Part shown: positions 20,100-31,489 of the stretch, in pieces
How the letters are laid out: every line of letters starts with the position of its first letter
Position numbering within the stretch: position 1 is the stretch's first letter
Source: Trichobilharzia regenti
Lineage: Eukaryota > Platyhelminthes > Trematoda > Strigeidida > Schistosomatidae
Reading direction: 5' to 3'
Length of the DNA stretch: 64,000 nt
NCBI GenBank assembly: GCA_944472135.2
Contig: OX235263.1
Span: forward strand, 10,895,517 to 10,959,516
The notes under the pieces: model-generated
Seen by the model: the letters and a program-made list of their open reading frames with translations, nothing else
What the model was told of the DNA's origin: nothing
Database searches by the model: none
Program-made: the position numbers and the translations under genes

Positions 20100-21445
20100 G
20101 GAATGCCCATTAAAATTGTTTCCAAAAGAATGGATACTGAACAAAGAGTACTCTTTTCGATAACTCCCTTCATCATCAGGCTTTACAGTTATATATGCAT
20201 TATAGTGAATGAATGAGTTAGTGTTATGATCAACATTAATGCTGTTTAAATAACATCAAATCAATTATGATAACATCAATGGATCACAGTTCAACAGCAT
20301 CAACATAACAATAAGCTGAATGTCAGAAAAATTAGGAAAGATAATATTACAAATTCATGAGTTTATAGTTTCTACTGAAGGCCAGGGTAGTTGTAGTAGC
20401 AGACTGGACTTGCTTCTTCTGAACACAGAGCACTGGTTGTTTGAGGCGAATTGCAATAGCCTCTGCTGTTTGGAGCATGCGGTGCTTTGATGATTTCGGC
20501 AATTGATTAGGCACCTGGTAGATGGTGATAGAGAAGGACTCATAAATGCAAGCTGGCTTTGTGGCCGGTTTGAACCAGATGGTCCAATATTGAACTATTA
20601 ATGATTTTCACTACACCTTTACGTAGCCATAGTGGGAGATGTTCTCGGGGGAGCACAAAAAACCAAGTTCGTAGAGCAACGGCCAATATAACTTGCTCCA
20701 CAAGAGAACTTGTTTTGGTGAATACATTTTGAAGTTACTAGTCTAGATAATTCATCTTTCAGTCGAGGAATCACTATCGGTCCTGTAGAGAATAATACGT
20801 GTAGTTCGCCCGCGTTAAAGGTACTTTGAACTAATTTTTTTAATTTCCTCGTAATGATCTCACTTTGTATATCACCCTTGAATTGTATTCGTATATAAAG
20901 TGGCCTCTTTTTTACAGAGAGTCAGTAGTCTTTTTCCGCTTTCTTTGCCATGTGTTTCTTGACAAACTTTTTTGGATAACCATTTTCGATCAAAGTATCA
21001 TATAAAATGCTTAATTCGTCTTCAATTACTTCTTCTGAGCATATTGCTTTAACCCCGTGTGGCTGAGGGTCTTCACTAAATTTATTTTGTACTTGATAGG
21101 AACGAAGCTGTCAAAATGTGTATATTGTCCTGTCCAAGTACTTTTTCTATGCAAATTTCTTTTTATACTATCATCTGGTTTTCTTGTAAGTAGGACAACC
21201 GGGAAGGCAATTCTGTTTCAGGATTCCTCTTTGCACATGAATTTCATAGCCGAATGTACTTCATTGAATTTAGTTATTGTCGTACTCCTATCAAAGCCAT
21301 TTTCACAAAAAATGAAGGTGTCATCCATATATCGCAATAAAATGAGAGCTTACTGATAAGGTTGTTCAAAGGTCCATTTTCTAGCTTACTCAGAAAGTAA
21401 TCAGCCAGAATGGGACCGAATGGGGATTTCATTTTTGTAGCTGTA
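20100..21445 (-). mobile_element. PLE remnant, minus strand
   Basis: Near 21440 the minus strand encodes MKSPFGPILADYFLSKLENG (RT motif B), followed by a degenerate motif C, thumb, NGYPKKFVKKHM and GIY-YIG region, ending near 20340. The pseudo-LTR follows to about 20100 and has a hammerhead-like segment (CTGATGATGAAGGG..CGAA, stem AAGAG/CTCTT). Several stops. Confidence 0.75.
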
Positions 21446-21739
21446 CAATCGCATATATACATATATATATATATGAATTGCAATAAACAATAACAGTCAG
21501 TCTACGTGTATATGTATGTGAGTGCGTTGAAGTTTGACAATGATTTGAAATACTTAAGTGTGATAATATTGGTGTATAGGAATATATTCTATAGTTGGTT
21601 TGTAAGGATTTGTTTTGTTTTTACAAGTTTTCAATAGTTCTCTAACTGATATCGATCCATGATCAAAACAATTCTTTACAAACCAACTATAGAAAATCTA
21701 ATCTGATGCATGCTAATAACTTGCTATGGAACGGAGTTT

Positions 21740-21845
21740 CCTGGAGTTCTAGTGAGAGGTCGTGACCAGTTAGGTCCATCCAGTCAAGTGTGAGGATGGA
21801 TCTCACACCGATGACATTGGTTGGCGGTCGCGCTAAATGCACGCG
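21740..21845 (+). repeat. SINE B fragment
   Basis: GTTCTAGTGAGAGGTCGTGACCAG and the TTGGCGGTCGCGC block recur at 14046 and 33795-33900, the leading part of SINE B. Confidence 0.5.
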
Positions 21846-22590
21846 CTAATAACTACACCTCCGATTTTCTGAACATGTGCCGAAAAGCCTGCGTCTCAAG
21901 GGAACAAACTCTTATATAGTAGCGCTATTACCAAACATCTCCTCGACACGAGTCATGAGGTGAAAATCAAGAAATCCTTCAAAATTATCAGTAAACAAGG
22001 GAGATCCACTCTCCTCAAGTTTGCCTAAGCAATTTCTATCAAACGCTTGAAACCAGATTTATGTGTTTCAGAAAGAAGCAGTTATTAGTCTTTCCTTGCC
22101 ACCCTGGTAACTGGATGTCTTTTTTCTCTCATCTGATTACGTAACCTTTGTCTTTAACCTCACCCACCCTTTTATAATCTGTAATTTTACTTGTCTCTTG
22201 TTTCTATGATTTGAGCTCAACTCAGAACGTTGTTACCTACCTTACTAGTCACTATGCATCAAACCCACATCTCATCTTTATTATGTAACTCCTTTACCAT
22301 TATATGCATACATTTATTTTGTTTTAACTTGAACTGCCTGTTTAAAAACTATGTAAGCGCAATTTTCTGAATACTTTTTACTAATTGTGGAACTTTCTGT
22401 CAACTGACAACACGTAAAATTTGCAAGTATGTTAAAACGTTTCTGTACTTAGACTCATAATTTACTTAGGCTGTAAGTAGCTGATCAGAAGCCAACGAAA
22501 TAAATGATGGTACCATATTATTCTGCACAAACCAATGTTGTTATTGTTTTATTCAAATTCATCAAAGAGAATAAAAGTATGGAGAAGCAA
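21846..22590 (+). mobile_element. PLE 3' end, same family as the interrupted host
   Basis: Begins CACCTCCGATTTTCTGAACATGTG, the same text as 10374-10395. Encodes the end of the GIY-YIG region, then the 3' tail with CTGATCAGAAGCCAACGAAATAAA. Here the hammerhead core is damaged (CTGATCA). Confidence 0.75.
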
Positions 22591-22689
22591 AGTCTTCTGA
22601 GTGGTTGTTTTCTGGCTGAAGGCTATCCAGTTATCTAATTGTAGCCATTTCTTAGAAGGTTAATCCATTTATCTGCGAATCATATTTCC

Positions 22690-22838
22690 ACATTTTAACT
22701 CCGCTGTGATTGGCTGGAGATTTTCTCAAGGTTAAGCTTTGTTATTGTCTCTCTCATGACCCTGATTCGAAAAGTGAAAATTGACGTAAATTACTGTCTA
22801 CAATTTCAACTTGCAGACAGCTCTCACCACAGTAAAAC
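22690..22838 (-). repeat. Solo-LTR family fragment
   Basis: Minus strand starts GTGGTGAGAGCTG and contains GACAGTAATTTACGTCAAT and CCAATCACAGCGG, as in 1947-2252. The right half is missing. Confidence 0.6.
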
Positions 22839-23440
22839 ATTTAAGGATACGAGAAAATCAAAACACCAGAATGGTTTAGAACTCAGTTTTAATTATCAGA
22901 AGTAATCAGAAGCACTAATAACTCCAGATAACTTCATATCTGTTTAACTCCTTGTTTTTTTATTTAACGATAAACGAAAGATCACCAACTTATATGCAAA
23001 AATAACAAGTGTAGTTTGAGTTTTGGTTAATTGTGCGAGGCGATTTTCAACTTATTCAGTCTTAGATGTTTTGGCCTTACGTTTGAACCTGTATTGTAGG
23101 CATATTAGTTTTTTAGGGTGTTGGAGGCAATCGGCAGGAATTTCTGCATGATCTAGTTTTTATGCATTCTGTCAGTCATCAGTGTGTCGGATGTGCAACC
23201 ATTAAGCAGTGGATATTCCCTCACAATAATACACCAGCGTCATCCAATGCTGTAATCACAGACGCTACTACTGAAATATTGAGCTTCTTGGTTGACGATC
23301 TTGTGGGGGTATTTCGGCAAGCAAAGACCTCCAAATGGTCATCAGATTTTCGAAGTTGCAGCCTAGGATAAGCAATGCCTACCGATTACTAAAATCCTTC
23401 CTAGGTTGAATAAACATCTTACGCGGTGGGAATTCACTTA
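22839..23440. other. Intron DNA with a SINE C scrap
   Basis: No gene. The minus strand at 23085-23160 matches SINE C (CTAGATCATGCAG, CCTGCCGATTGCC). The 69-codon ORF at 23162 lacks motifs. Confidence 0.45.
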
Positions 23441-23720
23441 GCTTAATGGCCATATTGCATACCTAATCATAGACTACTGGACAGATATTTCGTCCTAGGT
23501 TGGGACCCATCGGCAGTACATAACCACCACCAGATTAAGAACCCAGGAACTTCTGGTGACAAGGCAACCTCGTAGATCATTCAGTCCCTGTGACTTGACT
23601 AAATAAATGGTTCACATGTTTGCCTTGTGGTGATTGGTATGTACTGCCAATGAGTCCCAAGCTAGGATAAAACGGGTGTCCGGTACTGATGTCAATCCTT
23701 GGTCAAGCGTGGAACAAATA
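23440..23720. repeat. SINE B pair, head to head
   Basis: The left half, minus, has hairpin GTCC/GGAC then GAAAT (near 23489-23512). The right half, plus, has hairpin GTCC/GGAT near 23650-23675. tRNA-like boxes are degraded. Confidence 0.55.
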
Positions 23721-23917
23721 AATGTTTTGTCGAAATTTCGCTGGCCTTTTCCCCCCTTTTACGAGATTCAAGATTCTCTTACTAGCCTATAGATATTACA
23801 GCATAATTTAAAGCCAGTTTTTTTTGGAACTTATGCCTATTTTTAAATCAAATCTCTATCTTTATTTACTAGTTAATCCTGGAAGAGATAATTCTTCATC
23901 TTCTATTGCAAAAACCT

Positions 23918-24108
23918 ATTTTTTTTTATTTACAGCTTGATTCCACACTGTATTTTCGGTACAAGTATGGAATTTTCAGCACGGATATCGGTAGCCCAAA
24001 TTTTGCAAGCCGATCATAGATATCAAGTGTGCGTCGATGCGGGCTCGAACCCCGGACCATGTGCATGGTCGGCGAGAGTCCTAACCACTGTGCCACCGAC
24101 GCACCATC
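23918..24108 (-). repeat. SINE D: tRNA-like head plus LINE-like tail
   Basis: Head at 24029-24104, tail to 23918 ending in an A-run on the minus strand. The tail carries CTGAAAATTCCATACTTGTACC, which matches the 3' end of the LINE at 41758 onward. A near-identical copy is at 25125-25300. The 61-codon ORF across it is a shadow. Confidence 0.75.
24029..24104 (-). other. tRNA-like SINE head (pol III boxes)
   Basis: 76 nt with GTGCGTC/GACGCAC closing stem, A-box-like TGGCACAGTGG and B-box GGTTCGAGCCC. D and T stems are imperfect and the head runs into a SINE tail, so it is tRNA-derived rather than a tRNA gene. Confidence 0.65.
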
Positions 24109-24174
24109 CATAATATATGTAAAACATTCAGATAAGCAAATAATTGTGCTATTTTCAAGTATTGGTTTTGTAGG

Positions 24175-24435
24175 GATTTAGTTTGATTGGATGGAGGATT
24201 TCATCATTAGCTGACATCGGTTGGAGAACCATTGGAAACCGACTGGGAGTACTGGACAGCTGTTTCGTCCTAGTGATTGGGACTTTTGATGAGTCACTGC
24301 CTCATCTTCAACCTGCTGTGGGAAGCCGTTACCAACAGCGTACAGCAGGCTGAAGATGAGGCAGTAACTCATCGAAGAAGACATTGCGAAATGGTCAGGC
24401 TATGTCGTCGACCATTAGATCTGGTTTCAGTGGCT
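24175..24435. repeat. SINE B inverted pair with short palindrome
   Basis: The minus half has hairpin GTCC..GGAC and GAAAC (24263-24285). A palindrome (24288-24319 with 24342-24373) sits at the junction, CCTCATCTTCA against TGAAGATGAGG. No gene from 24436 to 24860. Confidence 0.65.
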
Positions 24436-24916
24436 AAATTGTGCTATTGTTTGTTTTGTGGCCGACCTAGAAAATGCCATGGGATGATTAGCGATGACCT
24501 GTCCAACGTCTGAATGCACACTTGGTATGGAGAAGAAGTCCTATACGCTTTTTCTTTTCATGCTGTTAATGACATAAAGGAGAAGCAACAGAACATTGAG
24601 GAGGCTGATTCATAGAAAGCTGTCGTCGCATGGTAAAATGACACTATTTCACTGTGGGTACAAACTAACTGATCATAAGAGAAATTTGATTAAATCACTC
24701 GCTATGGGAATTTGAGACATATGTAATCCTGATACTAAGAGAGAAGAATTACACTGTAATGTTTAATTGTTGGTCAGACTATTTGAGATAGTTGTCGATT
24801 CGTGGACTGAGTAGTTGATGTAATGCATGATGACGAAGACTGGAGTGGAAATTGAGGTTATGGTGTGGTGAGAGCTGACTGCTAGCCAAATCGGTAGACA
24901 GTAATTTGCGTCAATG

Positions 24917-25988
24917 TTTATTATTTTATTGTTCCCTTGGGTTCCTAGTGTAACATAGGGATTCAACTGCACGTCTCCACCTGCCACTTGTGTCTTCTGC
25001 TGTACGATTCACCTGAATCCATGTTACTTAGTCTACACGGTTTCAACTCCTCTTCACACGATCTCCTCCATGTTACCCTTCCACTGACGTCCCACTCGCC
25101 TCTTCCCTTTCTTTTTTTTGATTTACAGCTTGATTCCACACTGTATTTTTGGTACAAGTATGGAATTTTCAGCATGGATATCGGTAGCCCAAATTTTGCA
25201 GGCCGACCATAGATATCAGGTGTGCGCCGGCGTGGGCTCGAACCCCGGACCATGTGCATGGTCGGCGAGAGTCCTAACCACTATGCCACCGACGCACATA
25301 TCAGGTTCCACTGGAGGGCCTGATGCATGATGTTACCAACCGGCCTCCTCAGCGAGTGTCCAATCTATCTCAATCCACTTTCCCCTGCATATTTGTTGAG
25401 CGATTACTTCTTGTTTTGTTTCTTCCCATAGTTTCTTGTTGGTGATTCTTTCCGACTCGACCATCTGATCTTCAGTATAGAGCGAAGACAGTTGTTGATA
25501 AAGGTCTGGTCCACAACAGGCTGTTGGAAATATTCTTTGTGACCCACCCGTCAGGTTTCTGACCCGTATAGAAGAACTGACTGACTTCACGTTGTTTGTA
25601 TTCAAAATCCAACTGAAGTTTGTTGTTGATGGTGAGTGACGAAGATTTCCAGATTGGTTTCAGGTTGATAGATGTGTGTGTTTCTCGCCCTCCCGATTCT
25701 CGCTCGATTTGAAATCCTCGTCCGTTCCGACTGGCTGTAGTTGAGACAATGCTCCATAGATAAGTGGTTGAATAAATTAACCTCTTTCAAATATCTCCCG
25801 TTGATGGTGATTGGCGATGGACGTTGCTGCTCTTCTTGTTGGTGGTGGTGGTTATTTTTATGACCTCTGTCTTGTCTATGTTGACCTGAAGTTCTATCTA
25901 TGCTGCTTCTTTGACCAGTTAGTCGGTTTTCGCTTGTAAGTCTTCGATTTTGTGTGACATCAAACATAAATCATCCACGAAATCCGAA
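24917..25988 (-). mobile_element. RTE copy, 5'-truncated, inside the LTR
   Basis: Minus strand: RT end (LGSIVSTT-like region near 25750), SETW-, NNCLR- and WIEIDWTLAEE-type stretches near 25350-25500, and the 3' end CCTATGTTACACTAGGAACCC with an AAT-rich tail near 24920. Flanked by CGTCAATG / CGTCAACG, a likely target duplication. A SINE D copy is inserted at 25125-25300. Confidence 0.8.
25125..25300 (-). repeat. SINE D inserted in the RTE copy
   Basis: Same as 23918-24108; tRNA-like head at 25222-25297 with GTGCGTC/GGCGCAC closing stem and B-box GGTTCGAGCCC. It interrupts the RTE between CTTCCCTTTC and GGTTCCACT. Confidence 0.8.
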
Positions 25989-26389
25989 CGTCAACGCTTA
26001 CGTCCGCAATATTGGTAGTGAGAAAAATAAGAACAAAGACCGACTCAACAACCAATCACAGCGGAATTTGCGTAGGCGGATACAATTTGCTGAAAGATAA
26101 TCTGAACTTCAATAAAAGGCCATAAAGAGATGAAAGATTAACGTTCAGCGAGAAACTACCAAATAGAAAACTGTGTTTCGTTTGCTTGAAACAATCTGTA
26201 ATAATGTACGTGAAAATCTATAAATAAATCTACAAACAAACGATCTGTTGCCTGGCCCTTGTCTTCTGCCGTTACTATGGTAGGTTTCGAAAGCCCTCGT
26301 TTAGAAGTCTACTACAACTCAAGTTTTCAACTGACTGATAATTCTTGAAAACATTGAACGCGTTAAAGTTTAACAAAAGACACACTTAC

Positions 26390-26564
26390 CTCAAGTTTTC
26401 AATCAATTTAGCGTTTGCGTTTTCATCTGAACATGAATCAGACGAAGGCTGTGGTTGTCGATTCATATCATCACCATGACGAGCTGATGTCTTTCTCATT
26501 GACTGTAATCGATTATGCGCATCTGTTAAACGTATCTGTAATTGTTTATGTTCGTTTTGTAATT
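26390..26564 (-). CDS. Coiled-coil protein gene, exon 5
   Basis: 175-nt exon: acceptor TTTCTTGCAG above 26564, donor GTAAGT below 26390. Enters one base into a codon, leaves in phase 2. It encodes LQNEHKQLQIRLTDAHNRL, then a polar hinge (RHGDDMNRQPQPSSDSCSDE) and NANAKLIENLR. The hinge separates two coiled-coil blocks. Confidence 0.82.
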
Positions 26565-26644
26565 CTGCAAGAAATAATTTAATAATTCCAATTGTAGCAT
26601 TTAGGAACACAATATTCAGCGAATTTTTTATCAAGTTGTACAAT

Positions 26645-27620
26645 TATTAATACATGTGGTTTTTAAAAAAAGTGGTTACCCGAACCGATTTATTCACAGT
26701 CACACGAAAGATAAACAGTCTAAACTGGTCACCGACACACTTCCGACGAAAATCTTATTCATGAACTTGGAATTCATAGGTGATCACGCTTCAGATATGT
26801 TCAAAATGCGTCTCTCTAAAGCAGTCAGTAAGACGTTCTTTGCAGCAAAATTACAAATGAAATTCACCAGCCGCAAGTTGTTACTCGTCTCCGTAAAAGA
26901 TAAGCTCCTCCATCTGACCGCCACCACGTGGATCTATCAGTTTGCCTGCTCCTCTTGACCCTAGCCAGAGGACGCTGCTTTCTACACGGATACGACAACA
27001 TATTCCAGCGTGGTTTTACAAGGGAGAAAGGAAGTGTGTGCAAAACTCTATTCTAGAACATCTGATCGACTCCTGCTACTCTACCAATCCTGATCATGAT
27101 TTTAAGATCACCTACAGGATCCATGCTAACTTGCCGTGCTTCATCGTCACAGACTTCTAAAGACAAAGGAGGCCTTGGTCACTGATATTTTTAGGCCAGA
27201 CCTTCGTGTGCAAAAGAAGTATGTGCAATCTTTACTTCTGCCTTGGCTGTAGAGGGATAAACATTTATTTATTTTGTTTATTTAGTTATTCTATTTATTT
27301 TCCCTCAATACTACGATTATTGTTATTACTATTCTCACTCTGAATTGTTTCCGCTTGTCTCACTTGTCAGTTAAATCCAAAACGTTTTTTTTTAGAATAT
27401 TGAATTCTATCTTATCAAATTTCACATCATGTTATGTAACATTTTATATTCGCCTAATAATGCTATAATTATGTGCCCCTTTCCAAAATCTATACACCTT
27501 ATGTATTATTCTACATATGACATTCATCGTTTTGCCACTTGACATTTAACTATGATTATAATCACAAACATTTTAATTTTAATTGCATTTCATACTACTA
27601 TTACTATTTCATGTATTTAC
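26645..27620 (+). mobile_element. PLE 3' half, same family as the compound element but old
   Basis: Encodes KKSGYPNRFIHSHTKDKQ, LFMNLEFIGDHASDMFKMRL and WIYQFACSS (start of GIY-YIG), with a frameshift near 26950, then SILEHLIDSC. The tail 27290-27610 matches 6230-6560. It sits directly upstream of exon 5. Confidence 0.82.
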
Positions 27621-27856
27621 ACCTTTGATTTACAAGAAATGTCGAAACAAAAGAAATTGTGAATCAAAAGTCATTACAAAGAAGGATTGTCTGAACAAAC
27701 ATCTGATTACAAAATCTCCTACTTCAGCCTCAACCATTAAAATATCAAAAGGAATAAACCAAATAGTCCCTTTAGCAACTCTATCGTCATAATACATAAA
27801 ACTCAAATGGACTCAAATTTCAATGTAGAACTTTCTACGCAACCACTGTATTATTA

Positions 27857-29015
27857 TTATTTTCTTTAATTCCTAGAGTAACATAGGGCTTCAGTCGCTC
27901 GTCTCCTTTGCTTTCTGTTCTCTGCTAAAGTATTCATCTAGCTTCAAGTCTGTCCACATAATTTCATCTCTTCTTCACATCAGCTTCTCCAAGTCACCCT
28001 TAGACGACCAACTCGCCGATTCCCCTATCGGGTTCCACTCGAGGGCTTGTCGAGTGATGTCACTTGATGGTTTCCTCAGAGTATGGCTAATCCATCTTCA
28101 TTTCTTCCTGCCTATTTTTTGCGTAATCGGTTCCTGCTGGGTGAGTTCGCTTCAAGATATCCCTGTTGCTGATCTTTCCCGGCCAGTCTTCTGATCTTGA
28201 GCGGAGTATTGAGCAAAGACAGCTGTTGATGAAGTACTGTAGTTTGTTTGAGGTGCTCTCTAAGACGCACCAAGTCTCCGATCGGTACAGTAAGCAGCAC
28301 TGACTTCATATTGGAGTTGAAGATCCGGATCTTCTTTTTCATGCTGAGTGTTGTTGACTTCCACACAAACTTGAGAGTAATGAAAGCTTGTCTTGCTTTC
28401 CTGATTCTTGCTTTGATATCCTCGTCAGTTCCATCCGCCTGTAGTTGAAACGATACTTCCCAGGTAGGTTGGTGGGTAAAAGAGTTTGTTTCATTCAGGT
28501 TCCTCCCATTTATGCTGACTGTCGTCTGTTGTTGTTGTTGCTGTTGGCGTTGGCCAAGAATCTTCATCACCTCTGTTTTCTTTATGTTCACTTGAAGTCC
28601 TATCTTAGATGCTTCTTATGTCAACTTGTTGCTTTTCACTTGCATATCTTCCCGTTTGTGGGAAATCAGACATCTATCATCGCCGAAGTTTAGATCCTCC
28701 ACGTTTTTGTGTGGACCCATTTTATGCCTATCTTCTCGTTGTCGCATTATACCGTCTACCGAAATCAGGTAAATTATTGGAGGCAGTAGGCAACCTTCCT
28801 TGTCTTACTTCTTTCTTCACTTCGAAGTATTCCGTGAGTTTCCCGTTGTGCATTACTTGGCTTGCAGCATTATCGTACAACTGTTGGGTGAGGTGTATAA
28901 CTGTTGGCGGCGACCTGTAGTAGTGAAATAGTAGCAAAATCAACTCTCGATCAACGCTGTCGAAAGCATTTTCAAAGTCGATGAAGTTGAGATAGAGAGG
29001 TGGCTGCCATTCCAT
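27857..29015 (-). mobile_element. RTE copy, 5'-truncated
   Basis: Minus strand starts in RT motif A (LNFIDFENAFDSVDREL near 28990), passes motif B (EVRQGRLPTAS) and the FADD region (damaged), then TEVMKILGQRQQQQ, TDEDIKARIRKARQAFITL, and the 3' end CCCTATGTTACTCTAGGAATT with an AATAAT tail near 27857. Frameshifts throughout. Confidence 0.85.
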
Positions 29016-29570
29016 TACTGTATTTTAAGATGTCAAAATTCGTAAGACCGTATATTAAGGAACAAGACTATAATAAAATTGAAATGTACCGGAGATAGGA
29101 TACTTGTAGTTACATGAAAATTATCAGGAATTAATGTTTGTGGGCAGTCACAACCTGTGAGTCAATACATCTGTCCCACTGAGAATGAGTTTGGGTCATG
29201 CCAGCAATACACATCTAGTTACTGATTTTCAAAGTCTAGAGGAATTCAGACGGGTTTTCTGTATTTCTCTGCGTTTCACAAACTACTAAACAAAGGCACC
29301 ACGAATGCATGTCATGTTTTGGTCGAACTACTCATAATAATTTTCCGACATAATTTTGATGGGTTTGTGTTCTCTGAGCTGGATGGTTTATTTGCGAAGC
29401 TTACATTGCCCCCTACTAGGCAACATCTTCAGCGCATACTTCATTTAGAATTGAAGTGAGCTTTTAGATTTATCCATGAGTTCAATAATCATTTCTCCTG
29501 GCGGGTGTCTTTGAACGCGGCTGGTAGTTCATCTGTGTTTTCCGACCATCTAGGCTACTTCTGTTGTTCC
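29016..29570. other. Intron DNA, no gene seen
   Basis: No supported ORF, splice pair or repeat. Confidence 0.5.
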
Positions 29571-29574
29571 ATAT

Positions 29575-30370
29575 TAGTTTGTTTATTAGATATATCACAC
29601 AGTGAAACAGTATTATTTACTGGATGACGTTTCGAACAAAATTTATTTTTCATAATCATATCAATTGCTGTATTGGTATTGTATATTGTGTATTGTATTG
29701 GTACTAATTATTTCCTTCACTTGAAGTTTGACCCTTTATGTGTGAGGTTTCTTTCTTATCCGTTGATAAATTTTGTCTATCTCGATGTGTCTATTGATTG
29801 ATGATTGATGAATACCGGGCTTCTAAAAATTCTCTATCATTCTTGGTGTTATTTCTTCTGTCTAATATTTGAACGTTGGTTGTCCCAGTCTAATTGATGT
29901 CCGAGGTTGCCTGCATGCGACGATATGAGGGAGTGGATGTCATCATGTCTTTTGACGGCTAGCTTATATTCGTGGAACGAAGACTAAGGCGAAGTCCACT
30001 TTAGTCAATGTGGTGTGTGTTTTTCGCAGTCGTTGCAACTTATTTTGTAGATGATGTTGGTTTTATCTTCTTTCGTTGTTGAGTCTTTTAGTTGATATAG
30101 AACCAGGTGAGTGAAGTGATTTTGTTGGTTTGTGTGCGAGATCAATTTTTCTTTAAGGCTTGAAGAGTCTTGCAGGGATTTCTGAGATGTCCTTTATATA
30201 TATATGGTAAGGCGATTTCTCTGTGCTTTCCTTTGTTGGGGCCTTTAATTTCATAGGTTGACTTTGGGTGATGATGAAATTCCATGGATATCCATTCTTT
30301 CGGAAGATCTCTATGAGGTATCTTCCTTCGATTTTCCTTCAGGTGTGGTGCTGTAATGAGTCCCGGCCTA
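29575..30370 (-). mobile_element. PLE fragments of two families
   Basis: 29575-29700 is a pseudo-LTR scrap (TTTGTTTATTAGATATATCACACAG, ATGACGTTTCGAACA) shared with 11360 and 47215. 29735-30370, minus strand, is a distinct PLE C-terminus: RKNGYPWNFI, then LNKLQRLRKTHTTLTKVDF and the TFKY end. Many stops. Confidence 0.6.
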
Positions 30371-30789
30371 ATTAATCATCAGGTGATATTGCTAGATGAC
30401 AAAGGCGATGACTTCGTATACGTAGAAAACACGTCTAAATCACAATAATCTAAGTGGATTTGTAATCATTTTCTCTGCTTATTCAATGCTCTTTGAGTGA
30501 CTAAGAACCAGTAGTTAATGATTTCAGTTAACATAACTCGAAAGTCGTACACAATAAGGCAGATGCATGCAGTCTCTTATCTTGTTTTTCATCTATAGAA
30601 GTTTCACTAATCTCTTTCATCATTCTCTCCGTTACACTAACTTTTGTCTGTTGTAAAAGTATCCAGTTTTTGTTCATTCATTGTACTTACTTTTAGAAAG
30701 ACACCACACAGTTTTTCCAATTATGACAGTTTGGCCTAATGCGTTAGTGAACATTAGTTACTTAGGATTAGCTGAACAATCCATTTTTT
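30371..30789. other. Intron DNA, no gene seen
   Basis: An 85-codon ORF (30681-30938) runs into a SINE and has no domain. Confidence 0.5.
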
Positions 30790-31100
30790 ATGATCAAGTG
30801 TTGGTTTCCAGAGATTTGATTGGTTACAGGTTTGATCACAAATTGATATCAGTTAAACGACCATTGGAAAACCCACATGGAGTACTGGAGAGCTGCTTTG
30901 TCCCATTTTCGGAATCTTCATCAGTAAGCCCCCACTAGGATTTGAACTCAGCACCTTCCAGTTACAGTCTAGCGTGACTTGGCGGAACCCACTGGTTACG
31001 ACTTCTGCATAATGTTGAAGATTCTCAATCCAGGATGAAACGGTTATTCATTAGTTCTAGGTTTTCCAGTGGTTCTCTAACTGGTGTTAACTCTGGTGTC
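30790..31100. repeat. SINE B inverted pair
   Basis: Minus half 30790-30990 with CTGATGAAGATTCCGAAAATGG (core-like plus hairpin) and a B-box-like GAGTTCAAATCC; plus half 31010-31100 with AATCCAGGATGAAACGG and the 3' block TTTTCCAGTGGTTCTCTAAC. No gene 31101-31489. Confidence 0.6.
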
Positions 31101-31489
31101 AAACCTGAAATACTTTACGAGTTATTCTAGCGTCTCGATTTAACTAACTACTAATCACTTTTTTCTAAGCCTGATATCATCTTATTCTAACAGTGTTAGA
31201 CCCACGGAAACGTTGATTTGGCGGGTGCATAACAGTTAACTACCTGATTGAATTCGTCTCTGAATCTGGGAGATCACAAAAGTGTTAACATCTTCACAAT
31301 GAGAAATTGTTTTTGAGTCTTATGGTCAACAGTTTTTAGACTCTGGTTCTTAGCGCCTGTTGAAAGAAGTTTCATAAGTGGGTGATTTTGTCAGAATAAT
31401 AATAGTAGGTAAGTATTCTGCTTTTTGTAAAAATGTATTAGAAACTTTCAATTACTCCATTATGGGTAAATTTTGTTTTGATAAATTCT

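Larger units (their letters stand above)
24864..26276 (+). repeat. Solo LTR split by an RTE insertion
   Basis: Starts TGTGGTGAGAGC at 24864, resumes at about 25989 (ACGTCCGCAATATTGG) and ends GTTACT at 26276. Target duplication ATGG at 24860-24863 and 26277-26280. The split copy therefore inserted before the RTE. Confidence 0.75.

Noticed and set aside
24029..24104. tRNA gene on the minus strand
   Set aside because: The closing stem and A/B boxes are good, but the D and T stems are poor, no clear anticodon arm is formed, and near copies with the same LINE-like tail occur at 25222 and 59914. It is a SINE head.
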